A stretch of 64,000 nt of DNA from Clostridium sp. AF27-2AA (GCF_003478505.1 NZ_QUFI01000002.1:1-64000); one strand, 5' to 3'; shown: positions 43,624-52,149, counted from the first letter of the stretch. The notes: generated from the sequence alone by a model not told the origin. A program made the numbers and translations.

Positions 43624-45087
43624 TTATTTTATTTTTTCAATATAGGCTCTGATTACTTTTACATTTTCCTTTTCATATACATTCAATGTATTTTCATCAA
43701 AATCATCCGGCTCTACCGTGCCAGTATACCAGGACTTAGAATCAAAATATGCCTGCAACTGAGAATCTTTAAATCTCCTATGATGCCTTGCATAAATTTC
43801 ATTTACCGCATATCGCAATTCGTCCTGGCTCAGACCAGATAATTCATGATCTGTTATGTAGGCAGTATCGCTATCAGGAAATATAAAAGTCTGATCTCCA
43901 GCATCCGATGATGCAGTCTCTTCTATAGTTTCTGGCTTTGTATCTTCTCCACCAAATGCTCCTTCGGTTTCTTCCATTTCTGAAATAACTTCCGTGCTCT
44001 CTTCTGTAGGATTCAGACTCGCTTTTGTCTGATTCGTTTCATAATCATCCGTTTCGACTATTTCACAGGAATCGAGGATTTCTTGGAAAATCAAGTCCTG
44101 TGCCATTGGAGACATTACTGTTATATCTTCGGCCAAAACATAAAGCTGCCCTTTACAATAAACTGTAAGAATATATACTGTCGATGTGGTTTTTCCGCAC
44201 ACTTCTTTCAGATAATCTCCAACCTGTGCATCGTAAATCCAATTTGTTATGTATTTTCCAGATGCAGCCGGATATCCATCTATGGAAAATGTTTTAACAT
44301 CTGTTACTTCATCATATCCCTCATCAAGAAGTCCTTCTTCCACAAGCTTTTTCAGGCCCTCTTCTGCATTCTTTTCTGATAAATAATCTGGAATATTGTC
44401 CCGAATAATAAACCAGACCTCTCCTATATCAAAAAAGTCATCGTACATTCCATACAGACCATTTTCAACATCTTCCATGTCCGGACAATATGGTATATGC
44501 AATCTTAAATTTCCCAATTGCAAATCATCATCTGTATAATTTGATGTAATAATCAAATCATTTCTTGTTTGAAGATAATCTCCCAGCTGAATGAAACCGT
44601 TAACGTTTGATGGAAAAGAAAAATAATTATAATTTGTCGCAGTAATATCTACCTTCGTTTTTGTATGTTTAAGTGCATATGTATAAACATTTGCTCCCGT
44701 CCTGCTTACATTAAATTCGACTGAAGACTTTCCTGATTTTCCTGATTCTATTGTAATTTCATGTTTTCCCTCTTTCATATATCCGACAAAGGAAAGATTT
44801 TTGCTTATATCATTTGTAGCATTTTTTTCCCCATCCAGTAAAATATTGTTTTTTTCATTGCCCTTGTTAGAAAACATACTTTTATCAAAATAAAATCCCA
44901 ACACCACATCACATAACGAATTTTCTCTTTCTATGAATTCTTCTAGTGTCATATTTTTTTCACTGGATATTGCTTTATCTTCCTTTTTCTCAGAAGATGC
45001 TTTACAACCGGATATTACCACTGAAGCTGCTACTATAGAAAGTAATATGCCAACCATTTTTTGTGCTAATCTGCCTTTTTTTCGCAT
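43624..45087 (-). CDS. Lipoprotein with C-terminal YARHG domain
   Basis: A 487-aa protein with a basic N-terminus, hydrophobic stretch and lipobox VVISGCKAS, so Lgt/Lsp processing is expected. The last ~85 residues (ITDHELSGLSQDELRYAVNEIYARHHRRFKDSQLQ) are a YARHG domain, an extracellular domain often found on Clostridial surface proteins. The middle is a predicted soluble domain without a known family. A Glu/Thr-rich linker precedes the YARHG domain. It has its own leader (45088-45213) and its own terminator, so it is a single-gene unit. Confidence 0.8.
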   Translation of the reverse strand: MRKKGRLAQKMVGILLSIVAASVVISGCKASSEKKEDKAISSEKNMTLEEFIERENSLCDVVLGFYFDKSMFSNKGNEKNNILLDGEKNATNDISKNLSFVGYMKEGKHEITIESGKSGKSSVEFNVSRTGANVYTYALKHTKTKVDITATNYNYFSFPSNVNGFIQLGDYLQTRNDLIITSNYTDDDLQLGNLRLHIPYCPDMEDVENGLYGMYDDFFDIGEVWFIIRDNIPDYLSEKNAEEGLKKLVEEGLLDEGYDEVTDVKTFSIDGYPAASGKYITNWIYDAQVGDYLKEVCGKTTSTVYILTVYCKGQLYVLAEDITVMSPMAQDLIFQEILDSCEIVETDDYETNQTKASLNPTEESTEVISEMEETEGAFGGEDTKPETIEETASSDAGDQTFIFPDSDTAYITDHELSGLSQDELRYAVNEIYARHHRRFKDSQLQAYFDSKSWYTGTVEPDDFDENTLNVYEKENVKVIRAYIEKIK

Positions 45088-45213
45088 TCTCCTTCTCCCT
45101 CCTCAACATCTCCATTCACAATTAATATCAACAATATACCATTCTGATATTGAATAATCTTCCTATATAATTCAGTAGCATAATTCCACAATAATTTGTA
45201 TATATAAAAGTAC

Positions 45214-45249
45214 CGGACAACCACTGCATCTTTCTACAGTGATTGTCCG
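45214..45249 (-). terminator. Rho-independent terminator after the DUF932 gene
   Basis: CGGACAAxCACTG and CAGTGxTTGTCCG arms (13 bp, one mismatch) around a 10-nt loop; a T-rich run follows on the minus strand. Confidence 0.75.
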
Positions 45250-45339
45250 ATATTTTATCCTACGGTTTCGGCATAAAAATCTGAATCATAATTTTAACAA
45301 TAATCCAAGGCATCTTCTTTTTCCTCCATAATTTTTCTC

Positions 45340-46272
45340 TCAGGCTGCTTTCATCATCTCAAACGCCCGGTCAATCAAAACATTTCCATCTACCGTCCGT
45401 GAGAAGAGATTTTCTCTGTAGTTTTCGCTCATGCGAAGCGGCCTTGCATGAGTAGCAAAATCCGAAACCGCATTTACAAAACGGTACGCATTCTTTCCTA
45501 CATGCTGCAAATCTGGCGCTTCGAAATACCGTTCTTTCAAATCTTCCTTTAATTTCAGGACATTCTTGCACTGCTGCTCACTGGCATTAGGGATTAGCGG
45601 AAACAATGCATTGATATAATCATATACCTGCTGATCTGCTAATTTCTTTGCTGACAGCTCCTCTACACAGCTTTCCAGTTCTCTCATGTAGGAACTCGCA
45701 TAGAAAAGCGTATTTCTGGCATCCTGTAGGCGCTGTGTAGGCTCACCGATATGCTTGACAGCCCAGCTTCTCTGTGCTGTCTCCAGCGCCAGATTTAACG
45801 TATTCTGGCATACAACCCGGATCGGAGTCATTGCCACTTTAATAGATCCGGTTCCATCATGTGTATTCATAAATACCAGATATGGAGTAATTTCATCTTC
45901 TCCTATGACATATTTCTCTGGCAACTTCGCAAGCAGCCAGATTTTCTTTCCACCTTGTAAAGATCCGGCTGTCTCATAAGTTACACCTTCTCCCAGCAAT
46001 GCATCAGTAAAAGAAAACGCATCCCGGTTCTGTACTACCTTGTAGCGGTCGGATACCACACCCAGAACTGATCTGTCACTCTCACGGATATTTGCACGAT
46101 ATCCGGGGATTCCAAGTCCATTGTTCGTCTGAATAGGCTGCTGGATCACGTTCCAGTCAAGGCCAGATACACGCAAGGCCTCCTTGGAATCCGGTGCTTC
46201 TTCCACACAGGTTCCCATGCCGTGCCATGGCTTTGTTCTGGTGTAAAACATAGTCTCCACGTTTGCTGACAT
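45340..46272 (-). CDS. DUF932 (phage/plasmid-like TIGR03299) protein
   Basis: A 310-aa protein with the family N-terminus VETMFYTRTKPWHGMGTCVEEA, the block VLGVVSDRYKVVQNRDAFSF, and TPIRVVCQNTLNLAL. DUF932 proteins are widespread on plasmids, phages and conjugative elements; their role is unknown. The ATG follows AGGAGGACGAATAT. It lies between the mobilization genes and the YARHG lipoprotein, bounded by terminators on both sides. Confidence 0.88.
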   Translation of the reverse strand: MSANVETMFYTRTKPWHGMGTCVEEAPDSKEALRVSGLDWNVIQQPIQTNNGLGIPGYRANIRESDRSVLGVVSDRYKVVQNRDAFSFTDALLGEGVTYETAGSLQGGKKIWLLAKLPEKYVIGEDEITPYLVFMNTHDGTGSIKVAMTPIRVVCQNTLNLALETAQRSWAVKHIGEPTQRLQDARNTLFYASSYMRELESCVEELSAKKLADQQVYDYINALFPLIPNASEQQCKNVLKLKEDLKERYFEAPDLQHVGKNAYRFVNAVSDFATHARPLRMSENYRENLFSRTVDGNVLIDRAFEMMKAA

Positions 46273-46295
46273 ATATTCGTCCTCCTTAAAATGAA

Positions 46296-46335
46296 AGAGA
46301 CCAGGAACAGATTGTAAACTGTAGGCCTGGTCTCT
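46296..46335 (-). terminator. Rho-independent terminator after the relaxase region
   Basis: Perfect AGAGACCAGG / CCTGGTCTCT stem with a 20-nt loop; TTTCATTTT follows on the minus strand. It also sits in the leader of the DUF932 gene. Confidence 0.7.
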
Positions 46336-46378
46336 GCAGGAACTTATTTATTCCTGCTCAGGGAAATAATATATATCT

Positions 46379-47001
46379 TCACTCTTTGGAAATAGGATTT
46401 CCCGGCAGCAAGTCATACAGCGAAAATTCGCTTTGAGAATCTTTAGGATTCGGTTCCCAATAATTTCTTGCCTGAAAAATTATTCGTTCAATAATCCTCT
46501 GCATCTGTTTTTGCCGCTCTTTTGTAGCCGTCATATTTTCATGCCGTTTCCTGCCAGTTCTAAAATTCACTGTATTTACAGCAAAATGTACATGAACCCG
46601 CAAACTATCCATATCCTTAAGATGTATTCCCCAGAATACCTGAAAACCTTCATTGTAAATATTCCTTGCAAGTTCTCTGGCGACCATTTCACAGCTAATG
46701 TGGCACTCCTTAAATTTCATCAGTTCATACCCAGAAAACTCGTAAATTTCGTGATCTACATAACGGCCAACACGCCTCGCCGCTTATAACATAAACGTGC
46801 AAGCCTAAAATCACCAATTATTCCATCCGTCCCCAATATATCCAAGCATCCCCATACTCCACATGCCAATAATTCGCCACGTTTGTCCTCCTGTTCCCTG
46901 TCCCTCGCAATATAGCGAATGAGATTTCCTACACTTTCCTCTTTGCAATAATTGAACTTACCTGCCTTATTCAGTAAATGACCGTAATCTAATTCGTACA
47001 T
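46379..47001 (-). pseudogene. Relaxase (mobilization nuclease), frameshifted
   Basis: Two adjacent frames make one relaxase-like protein. The first (46756-47001) has SVGNLIRYIARDREQEDKRGELL and ends at a TAG after CYKRRGVLAVM. The second continues in another frame as GRYVDHEIYEFSGYELMKF, GFQVFWGIHLKDMDSL and the histidine block RVHVHFAVNTVNFRTG, the metal-binding part of relaxases. The frame change lies near 46757-46790. The combined product is ~205 aa, so either this is a short relaxase family or the C-terminus is also lost. It overlaps mobC by 13 bp. Confidence 0.75.
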
Positions 47002-47273
47002 TTCTTCTCCCTCTCCACAATCTCTAAAATTCTTTTTCGTAAATCACAATCTGGATCATTTTGGGCCACATGACAAATTTCATTCAATCGGTCTGCTATT
47101 TCCGTATAGGCAGGTAACAGTTCCATATAGTTTAACCTGTCATTTGAATCTGATAAACTCTTTAAAATATACTCACTTAAGGTCATTTTTTTCTTGGTAG
47201 CGGCTTTTTCTAATTTTCTTTTTTCTACCGCAGTAACCCTTATATGAATATCTGCCTTTTTTGTATTTTTCAT
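46989..47273 (-). CDS. MobC-like relaxosome accessory protein
   Basis: A 94-aa protein with a ribbon-helix-helix N-terminus (DIHIRVTAVEKRKLEKAATKKKMTLSEYILKSL) followed by a helical part (YTEIADRLNEICHVAQ), as in plasmid MobC proteins. These bind oriT and help the relaxase. It is directly upstream of, and overlaps, the relaxase pseudogene. The ATG follows AAGGAG at a wide spacing. Confidence 0.85.
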   Translation of the reverse strand: MKNTKKADIHIRVTAVEKRKLEKAATKKKMTLSEYILKSLSDSNDRLNYMELLPAYTEIADRLNEICHVAQNDPDCDLRKRILEIVEREKKCTN

Positions 47274-47402
47274 TTTATCTAAAACTCCTTTTTCATAAAA
47301 TCAATATTAGCATGTACGCGAAACTGAATCTATTTTTAGCATTTTTTATTTCCTGCTTCGATATAAACGTATAGCTAAGCAATTATCATGTGTACACGTT
47401 CT

Positions 47403-47440
47403 GACAATTATTGATATGTTATGACGTGTCATAAATTGTC
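47403..47440. repeat. Nested inverted repeat, candidate oriT or operator
   Basis: TTATGAC and GTCATAA (47419-47434) form a perfect palindrome around GT; GACAATT (47403-47409) and AATTGTC (47434-47440) form an outer pair. It lies in the divergent intergenic region between mobC (minus strand) and the excisionase-like gene (plus strand). The position suits an oriT for the MobC/relaxase pair or an Xis/regulator site. Confidence 0.5.
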
Positions 47441-47492
47441 ATTAAGCATCAACATATTCATAATCACAATCATCCACGAAAGGAGATTCCGC

Positions 47493-47681
47493 ATGGAAAA
47501 CACTAAATACATGACCCTCAAAGAATTCTGTGAACTGACAAAAATCAGCACATCCACCGCCTACCGCTTGATTCGAAACGGCACATTACCTGCCACTAAA
47601 CTGGTCGGAACCCGGCACTGGAAAATTCCATACAGCGCACTTCCGAACTATGTTCCCGGAAGCATTATCGCTAAATTTTAA
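47493..47681 (+). CDS. Excisionase-like helix-turn-helix protein
   Basis: A 62-aa protein on the plus strand starting at ATG 47493 after AGGAGATTCCGC. YMTLKEFCELTKISTSTAYRLIRNGTLPATKLVGTRHWKIP is a MerR-like excisionase (HTH_17) domain. Such proteins direct excision by integrases or regulate mobile-element genes. It is the only plus-strand gene of the element and is divergent from mobC. The open frame upstream (to 47421) has no ribosome binding site. Confidence 0.8.
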   Translation: MENTKYMTLKEFCELTKISTSTAYRLIRNGTLPATKLVGTRHWKIPYSALPNYVPGSIIAKF

Positions 47682-47780
47682 ATTCTGTTTGTACGCTATA
47701 GGCAGACACACTATTGAACAGGCAAACTATCCGTACTCTCTATAAAAGATCCTATACCGCACTAAATTTAATAAAAAATA

Positions 47781-47824
47781 GAAAAGGCCGTTTTCTCGTA
47801 CTTTTTCTCCCCGAAAAAACGGCC
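47781..47824. repeat. Hairpin repeat, copy A (downstream of resolvase and of xis)
   Basis: GGCCGTTTT (47786-47794) pairs with AAAACGGCC (47816-47824). T-rich runs on both sides make it terminator-like for both converging genes. Its left 21 bases and the right CGAAAAAACGGCC recur in inverted orientation at 48777-48822. The rest of the 302-bp gap 47682-47983 shows no other gene. Confidence 0.7.
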
Positions 47825-47983
47825 ATATAGGAATTTTAATTTTTTAGTTTCGCTAATTTGCAGTATTTGTGCCGTTTTAACTGGTGCACTTCCATGTTTC
47901 TGTCTGCTGTAATCCAACCATATGTCCACTATATAAAGACATTGTTCTAATTTCCCGTGATTGATTTGCAGACCTACACATTC

Positions 47984-48658
47984 TTAAATATGCAATAATT
48001 CCTTTTTGTATCGGTAATAAGTTCCTCTGGAAACCCCAATTACCTTCATGCAATCGGAATCACTCAAATCACCACCAAATGCTTTGGCCCGTTTTTGCAT
48101 TAACCGTTTAGCCTGAATTTCTTTTTCTGTAGCATAATGCCTGCCTTTTGGGCGGCCTAATACTTTTCCATTAATTCTGGCTGTTTCAATTCCCTCAATG
48201 GTTCGCTGACGAAGATCATCAACTTCTTTCTGGGCCTGATCGAATGCAATCTTAATCTGCTCTTTAGCAAGCAGCATCAGATACTTTTCTACAGCTTCCA
48301 GGATAACATCCACTTTGGTTCCGGTCTTTGGAATGCAAACCTGCAATGCTCTTCGGTAAACCTCTGTGTTGATATGAGGCTCCTGCAAAAATATGAGTTC
48401 AATTCCACTGGCATACAGCTTTTGATATTCTTCAAATCCTTCTTCTGCATCTCGTGCCATTCTGGAAACAGAATCAAAAATAATGATATCTCCAGGCTTT
48501 AATTGTTTCAGCAGTTTTCTCCATTTCGGACGATCCAATGTCCGGCCTGTGTAAATCTCCTGAACAATAAGTGCCACCGGATATCTGCGATGAATATTTC
48601 TGATCTGCCTGTCAATGTTCTGTCCCGGCGTTGAAATGCGGACATATCCATATAGCAT
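47984..48658 (-). CDS. Small serine recombinase / resolvase
   Basis: A 224-aa recombinase starting MLYGYVRISTPGQNIDRQI, with catalytic Ser at residue 9, then FDSVSRMARDAEEGFEEYQ and a C-terminal helix-turn-helix (SDSDCMKVIGVSRGTYYRYKKEL). It is the classic resolvase/invertase size and layout. The start ATG 48658 follows AGGGGG; the frame is open to 48691. Hairpin repeats in inverted orientation lie on both sides of it. Confidence 0.92.
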   Translation of the reverse strand: MLYGYVRISTPGQNIDRQIRNIHRRYPVALIVQEIYTGRTLDRPKWRKLLKQLKPGDIIIFDSVSRMARDAEEGFEEYQKLYASGIELIFLQEPHINTEVYRRALQVCIPKTGTKVDVILEAVEKYLMLLAKEQIKIAFDQAQKEVDDLRQRTIEGIETARINGKVLGRPKGRHYATEKEIQAKRLMQKRAKAFGGDLSDSDCMKVIGVSRGTYYRYKKELLHI

Positions 48659-48776
48659 AATCCATCCCCCTGTATAACAAAAAGGATGCATTTTTATTGC
48701 ACCCTTTTCACAACATTTTCCTATGTCAAATCAGTATCACAGAAACGGTCGTTTTTACAATACTGATTAAAAAGTA

Positions 48777-48822
48777 TAAAGGCCGTTTTTTCGTTTTTTT
48801 CAGTACGAGAACACGGCCTTTA
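48777..48822. repeat. Hairpin repeat, copy B (upstream of resolvase)
   Basis: TAAAGGCCGT (48777-48786) pairs with ACGGCCTTTA (48813-48822). Read on the minus strand it repeats copy A at 47781-47824 (AAAGGCCGTxTTCTCGTACT...CGAAAAAACGGCC). It lies after the stop of the DUF4143 ATPase gene and can act as its terminator. A partial ACGGTCGTTTTTAC copy sits at about 48744. Confidence 0.7.
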
Positions 48823-48895
48823 CAGACTTTTTTATTGTTATGACTATTTAATACCATTCATACATACTCTGTTCTGGAAGATTTATAATCTTATT

Positions 48896-50281
48896 TTAAC
48901 AATCAAATGGTATCCTTCCAGCCAGATACAGCGGAACTGCACGTTTATCTTCATTGATACCGCCGTAAGTATTTTTCAGACTGTACACGAAGTCCAAACG
49001 TCCTTTATCCAGCAACTTATTAGCTGTTACTGCGATTTCATTTCCACGCTTCACTTCCAGTCCATAGTTTTTATGATTTAACCGACTGCGCACATAGAAA
49101 TCCAATTCACCGCTGCTTTCCTCATCCGTGCCAAACCACGGGACCTGCCCAGCAATTTCGCGTCTTCTGATACGCTCTAAGAGCATCAGATACACAAAAT
49201 TCTCACACAGACATCCATCAATGGTCTCCTGCATGGAACCAGTCAGAGAAAGGAAATAATTTGCTATCCCCAGATCCATAAAATAGTACCTGCAGTTTTC
49301 CACAATATTCAGGTTATCGCAGTTCACACTCTTACTGCAGTATCCCAGCTGATGAGACAAATAAAGCCAGCTGATGGCATAATTAACCGTCTTTTTCGCA
49401 ATCCGTCCGCTCTCCTCCTTGAAAATGATGCTTGTCAAATCTGTAATCAGATCTTTTGTACCTTTCTTTTCTTTCAGCATCATCGTTGCTATGGATGAGA
49501 AGACCTTTTCAAACGTAGCAGTTTCCAACGGACTCTCAAAATACCGTCCGGATTCCTTCACAAAAATCCTGATAAGTGACTCAATGATATCTGCGCACTG
49601 TTCCAGATTCCCAGTCTCCAAATAGGCCTTTACTACCTCTGGATATCCTCCAATGTGAAGATACACATCAAACCAGTGTTTTAGTTCATCATACTGCGCA
49701 TGATCGGATGCTCCATAGAGGTCAATCGTTTCATACAGTTCACGCTTTCCTGCTGCTTCCAGAAATTCTGCAAATGTAAGAGAGGTCATAGTAAGAGAAT
49801 CCACATCTCCGGCAGAGAGGAAAAAGTCTTTTTCTCTGGTCTTTCCCAGATAGCTTCCTGTCACGATAAAATCACATTCAAACTCTCTGGCAAACTGACG
49901 GATCATAGAATAAACTTTAGATGACTCCTGAATTTCATCAATCACAACAATGGTATCTTTGTTATCCTCAAATTCTCCATGAAATAAAGACAAGGCCTCA
50001 TGGATCGGACGTTCTTTGCGTTTCATTCCAGGCTGCCATGCCGTTGCCTGTTCGAGACAGGCTAAAAATTCCTGTCCGGAAGTCTGAGCCATATTGACAT
50101 AAATCTGTACCTTATAATTTTCTTTTGCGAACTTGTCCAGAATAAAGGTCTTACCAACCTGGCGTGCACCTTCCAGTTCCAGAACCTTATGAGTATTTTC
50201 CCGCTTCCACTCCAGTAACCTTTTATAAATATCTCGTTTCAGTTCCACGGTATTCAACCCTCCATTATTTATGCTTTCCAT
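48896..50281 (-). CDS. AAA ATPase with DUF4143 C-terminal domain
   Basis: A 461-aa protein with Walker A ELEGARQVGKTFILDKFA (residue ~36), Walker B TIVVIDEIQES and sensor VTGSYLG. The C-terminal DUF4143 part has the ELDFYVRSR...GLEVKRG nuclease-like pattern (D, ExK). Its function is unknown; members are frequent in anaerobes and archaea. The ATG follows GGGAGG at a 12-base spacing. It is the last gene before the right attachment site, mirroring the other P-loop/ExK ATPase at the left end. Confidence 0.88.
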   Translation of the reverse strand: MESINNGGLNTVELKRDIYKRLLEWKRENTHKVLELEGARQVGKTFILDKFAKENYKVQIYVNMAQTSGQEFLACLEQATAWQPGMKRKERPIHEALSLFHGEFEDNKDTIVVIDEIQESSKVYSMIRQFAREFECDFIVTGSYLGKTREKDFFLSAGDVDSLTMTSLTFAEFLEAAGKRELYETIDLYGASDHAQYDELKHWFDVYLHIGGYPEVVKAYLETGNLEQCADIIESLIRIFVKESGRYFESPLETATFEKVFSSIATMMLKEKKGTKDLITDLTSIIFKEESGRIAKKTVNYAISWLYLSHQLGYCSKSVNCDNLNIVENCRYYFMDLGIANYFLSLTGSMQETIDGCLCENFVYLMLLERIRRREIAGQVPWFGTDEESSGELDFYVRSRLNHKNYGLEVKRGNEIAVTANKLLDKGRLDFVYSLKNTYGGINEDKRAVPLYLAGRIPFDC

Positions 50282-50334
50282 TATAGCACATACCTCCCTT
50301 ATGAATCAAAACCTTTTATTTATGCCCAAAATCA

Positions 50335-50371
50335 CGATACCGATTCATATCAGATGTAGACACAGCTGAAA
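50335..50371. other. Attachment site attR (inner arm plus core)
   Basis: The arm CGATACCGATTCATATCAG (50335-50353) is the inverted partner of the left arm; the core CAGCTGAAA is at 50363-50371. If the ends are joined, the two arms are 34 bp apart and symmetric about an AA dinucleotide in the core, as expected for a serine-integrase attP. Right of the core is the permease 5' part. Confidence 0.75.
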
Positions 50372-51081
50372 ACCTGACTCCCATAGATAATGAGATACCC
50401 CAGTCCCCGTCTCGCCGCCAGAAACTCTCCGATGATCACGCCCACCAGGCACAGTCCCACATTGACCTTCATGTTGCTTAAGATCAGCGGCACGGAGCCG
50501 GGAAGAAGCACCTTCGTGAGCACATCCTTTTTGCTGCCGCCCAGCGCGTAGATCAGGCGGATTTTATCCGGGTCCATGGACAAAAATCCAGTGTGTAGCG
50601 TCAGGATCGAACCAAACACCGCCACGGAAACCGCCGCCGCGATAATCGTATGCACATGGCTTCCCATCCATACGATCAGCATGGGCGCCAGAGCCGATTT
50701 TGGCAGACTGTTCAGCATCACCAGATACGGCTCCAGAATTTCTGAAGCACTGCGGCTGGCCCACAAAAGAACTGCCACGCAGATCCCGGATGCCGTCACA
50801 ATCGCGAAACTGACGACTGTTTCAAAGAGGGTAATGCCAATGTGCGCGAAGATACTCCCGTCCCGCACCATCTTCCAGAAACAAAAAAGAACTCTGGATG
50901 GCGAACTGAATATGAAATCATCGATCATACCCAGTCTTGCGCAGAGTTCCCACAGAGCGAGGAATAATACGAGGAGCATGCTCCGTACGATCCTCACCTT
51001 TCTCTTATGCATTTTTTCCTGTTCCATATATGCTTCCTGAAACCGGATTACGGACTGAAGCTGCGAAGGCTTATCTGCCAT
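50350..51081 (-). pseudogene. SsuC/TauC-type ABC transporter permease, 3'-truncated by the element
   Basis: Starts MADKPSQLQS (ATG 51081 after GGAGGATGGAAG). The protein has the permease blocks ALWELCARLGMIDDFIFSSP, NSLPKSALAPMLIVWMG (EAA-type loop) and GGSKKDVLTKVLLPGSVP, then GLGYLIIYGSQVF. After VF it runs into element sequence (SCVYI, stop) and lacks the last transmembrane segment. That segment is found at 29520-29606, across the mobile element. The family imports nitrate, sulfonates, taurine or pyrimidine precursors; the substrate is unknown because no binding protein or ATPase gene is nearby. Confidence 0.85.
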
Positions 51082-51119
51082 CTTCCATCCTCCAGTGTTG
51101 TCTTCATGATTATCATATG

Positions 51120-51168
51120 CAAAAAAGGACTGCGGCGAAGCGGATTTCTCCACTTTCACAGCAGTCCT
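51120..51168 (-). terminator. Rho-independent terminator after the YitT-family gene
   Basis: AGGACTGC (51126-51133) and GCAGTCCT (51161-51168) form the outer stem, followed on the minus strand by TTTTTT. It lies 12 bp after the YitT-family stop, so the permease gene is transcribed separately. Confidence 0.85.
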
Positions 51169-51179
51169 GTATCATCTTT

Positions 51180-52049
51180 TTAGTTGCTTAAAAAGCCTTT
51201 TCCTATGATCTCGCTGGAGTTGGAGATCAGAATGAACGCCGTTGGCTCTACTTTCTTGATATAGTTGCGCAGCCGTACAGCCTGGCTGCGTTTCATGGTG
51301 GTCATGATAACGGTCTTGCTGTGATGGGAAAAGGCGCCCTGTGCCTTGTAAATAGTGGCACTGCGGTTCAGATCCTTAATGATAAAATCGCAGATGGGAT
51401 CCGGATCATCACAGATAATATTAAAGCATTTACAGAGATTAATGTTCTCGATAACACCATCAATCACCAGGGATTTTGCCATCAGGCCCAGCGAAGAATA
51501 CAAGCCGGTAGTCGGTCCGAATACGAAGAACGACATGACCACGGAGGTGATATCCACCACCAGAAGCGCCGTTCCAATGTTCATGCTGGAATGGGCTTTT
51601 AAGATCATGGCGATGATATCGGTACCACCGCTGGATGCGCCAATGTTAAACAGGATCGCGGAGCCAATGGCCGGAAGAAAGATCGCAAAGATCAGTTCCA
51701 GCATCGGCTGGTCGGTGATGGTGCCTGCCATCGGCATAAAACGGTCCAGCGCGCTTAAGCTAAAGGACATCAGCATACTGGAATATACGGTTTTGATGCC
51801 CACATCAGTTCCCAGGAATAAAAATCCCAGCACCAGAAGGCCGGTATTCACTGCAAAGGTAAAATCACTGGCATTCATTCCGGTCAGTCTGCTGACCACG
51901 GACGAAAAGCCGGTAACGCCGCCAAAAGAAAAGTTATTCGGGAACTTGAAAAAATAAATTCCCACGACCATGATCCAGATACTCACGGTGATCAGCGCGT
52001 ATTCTGCAATCTTTCGTTTGACTGGATCTTCAATCTGCTGTGTAGCCAT
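51180..52049 (-). CDS. YitT family membrane protein
   Basis: A 289-aa protein with about five transmembrane segments in the first ~180 residues (IWIMVVGIYFFKFP, NFSFGGVTGFSSVVSRLTG, GSAILFNIGASSGGTDIIAMIL) and a C-terminal soluble DUF2179 domain (SHHSKTVIMTTMKRSQAVRLRNYIKKVEPTAFI). The function is not established; family members have been suggested to be transporters. The start is ATG 52049 after GGGGGGAATT rather than ATG 52073. Confidence 0.9.
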   Translation of the reverse strand: MATQQIEDPVKRKIAEYALITVSIWIMVVGIYFFKFPNNFSFGGVTGFSSVVSRLTGMNASDFTFAVNTGLLVLGFLFLGTDVGIKTVYSSMLMSFSLSALDRFMPMAGTITDQPMLELIFAIFLPAIGSAILFNIGASSGGTDIIAMILKAHSSMNIGTALLVVDITSVVMSFFVFGPTTGLYSSLGLMAKSLVIDGVIENINLCKCFNIICDDPDPICDFIIKDLNRSATIYKAQGAFSHHSKTVIMTTMKRSQAVRLRNYIKKVEPTAFILISNSSEIIGKGFLSN

Positions 52050-52103
52050 AATTCCCCCCAAAATCTGATTCATATTTTCGCCCTAAAAGCAAAAGAAAAG
52101 CAG

Positions 52104-52149
52104 AACGAGTGATAATCCCTCTCCTCTGCCAGAGAGACTATAACTCGTT
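52104..52149 (-). terminator. Rho-independent terminator after the metallophosphoesterase gene
   Basis: AACGAGT/ACTCGTT outer and CTCTC/GAGAG inner pairings, followed on the minus strand by a T-rich run (CTGCTTTTCTTTTGC). Confidence 0.75.

Larger units (their letters stand above)
29598..50371. mobile_element. Integrative (IME-like) element, about 20.8 kb, inserted in an ABC permease gene
   Basis: The boundaries are two copies of CAGCTGAAA (29598-29606 and 50363-50371). Outside them lie the two halves of one permease gene; inside lie inverted 19-bp arms. Contents are a large serine recombinase, a small serine resolvase, an excisionase-like gene, mobC, a frameshifted relaxase, a phage-like recombination set (Rad52-like protein, YqaJ nuclease, RadC), DUF932, two P-loop ATPases near the ends and several unknown genes. 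No coupling protein, VirB4 or other conjugation genes are visible, so it should be mobilizable at most. The left junction also carries AAGAGCCATG/CATGGCTCTT (29605-29653), a hairpin followed on the plus strand by CCTTTTTT. Confidence 0.85.
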
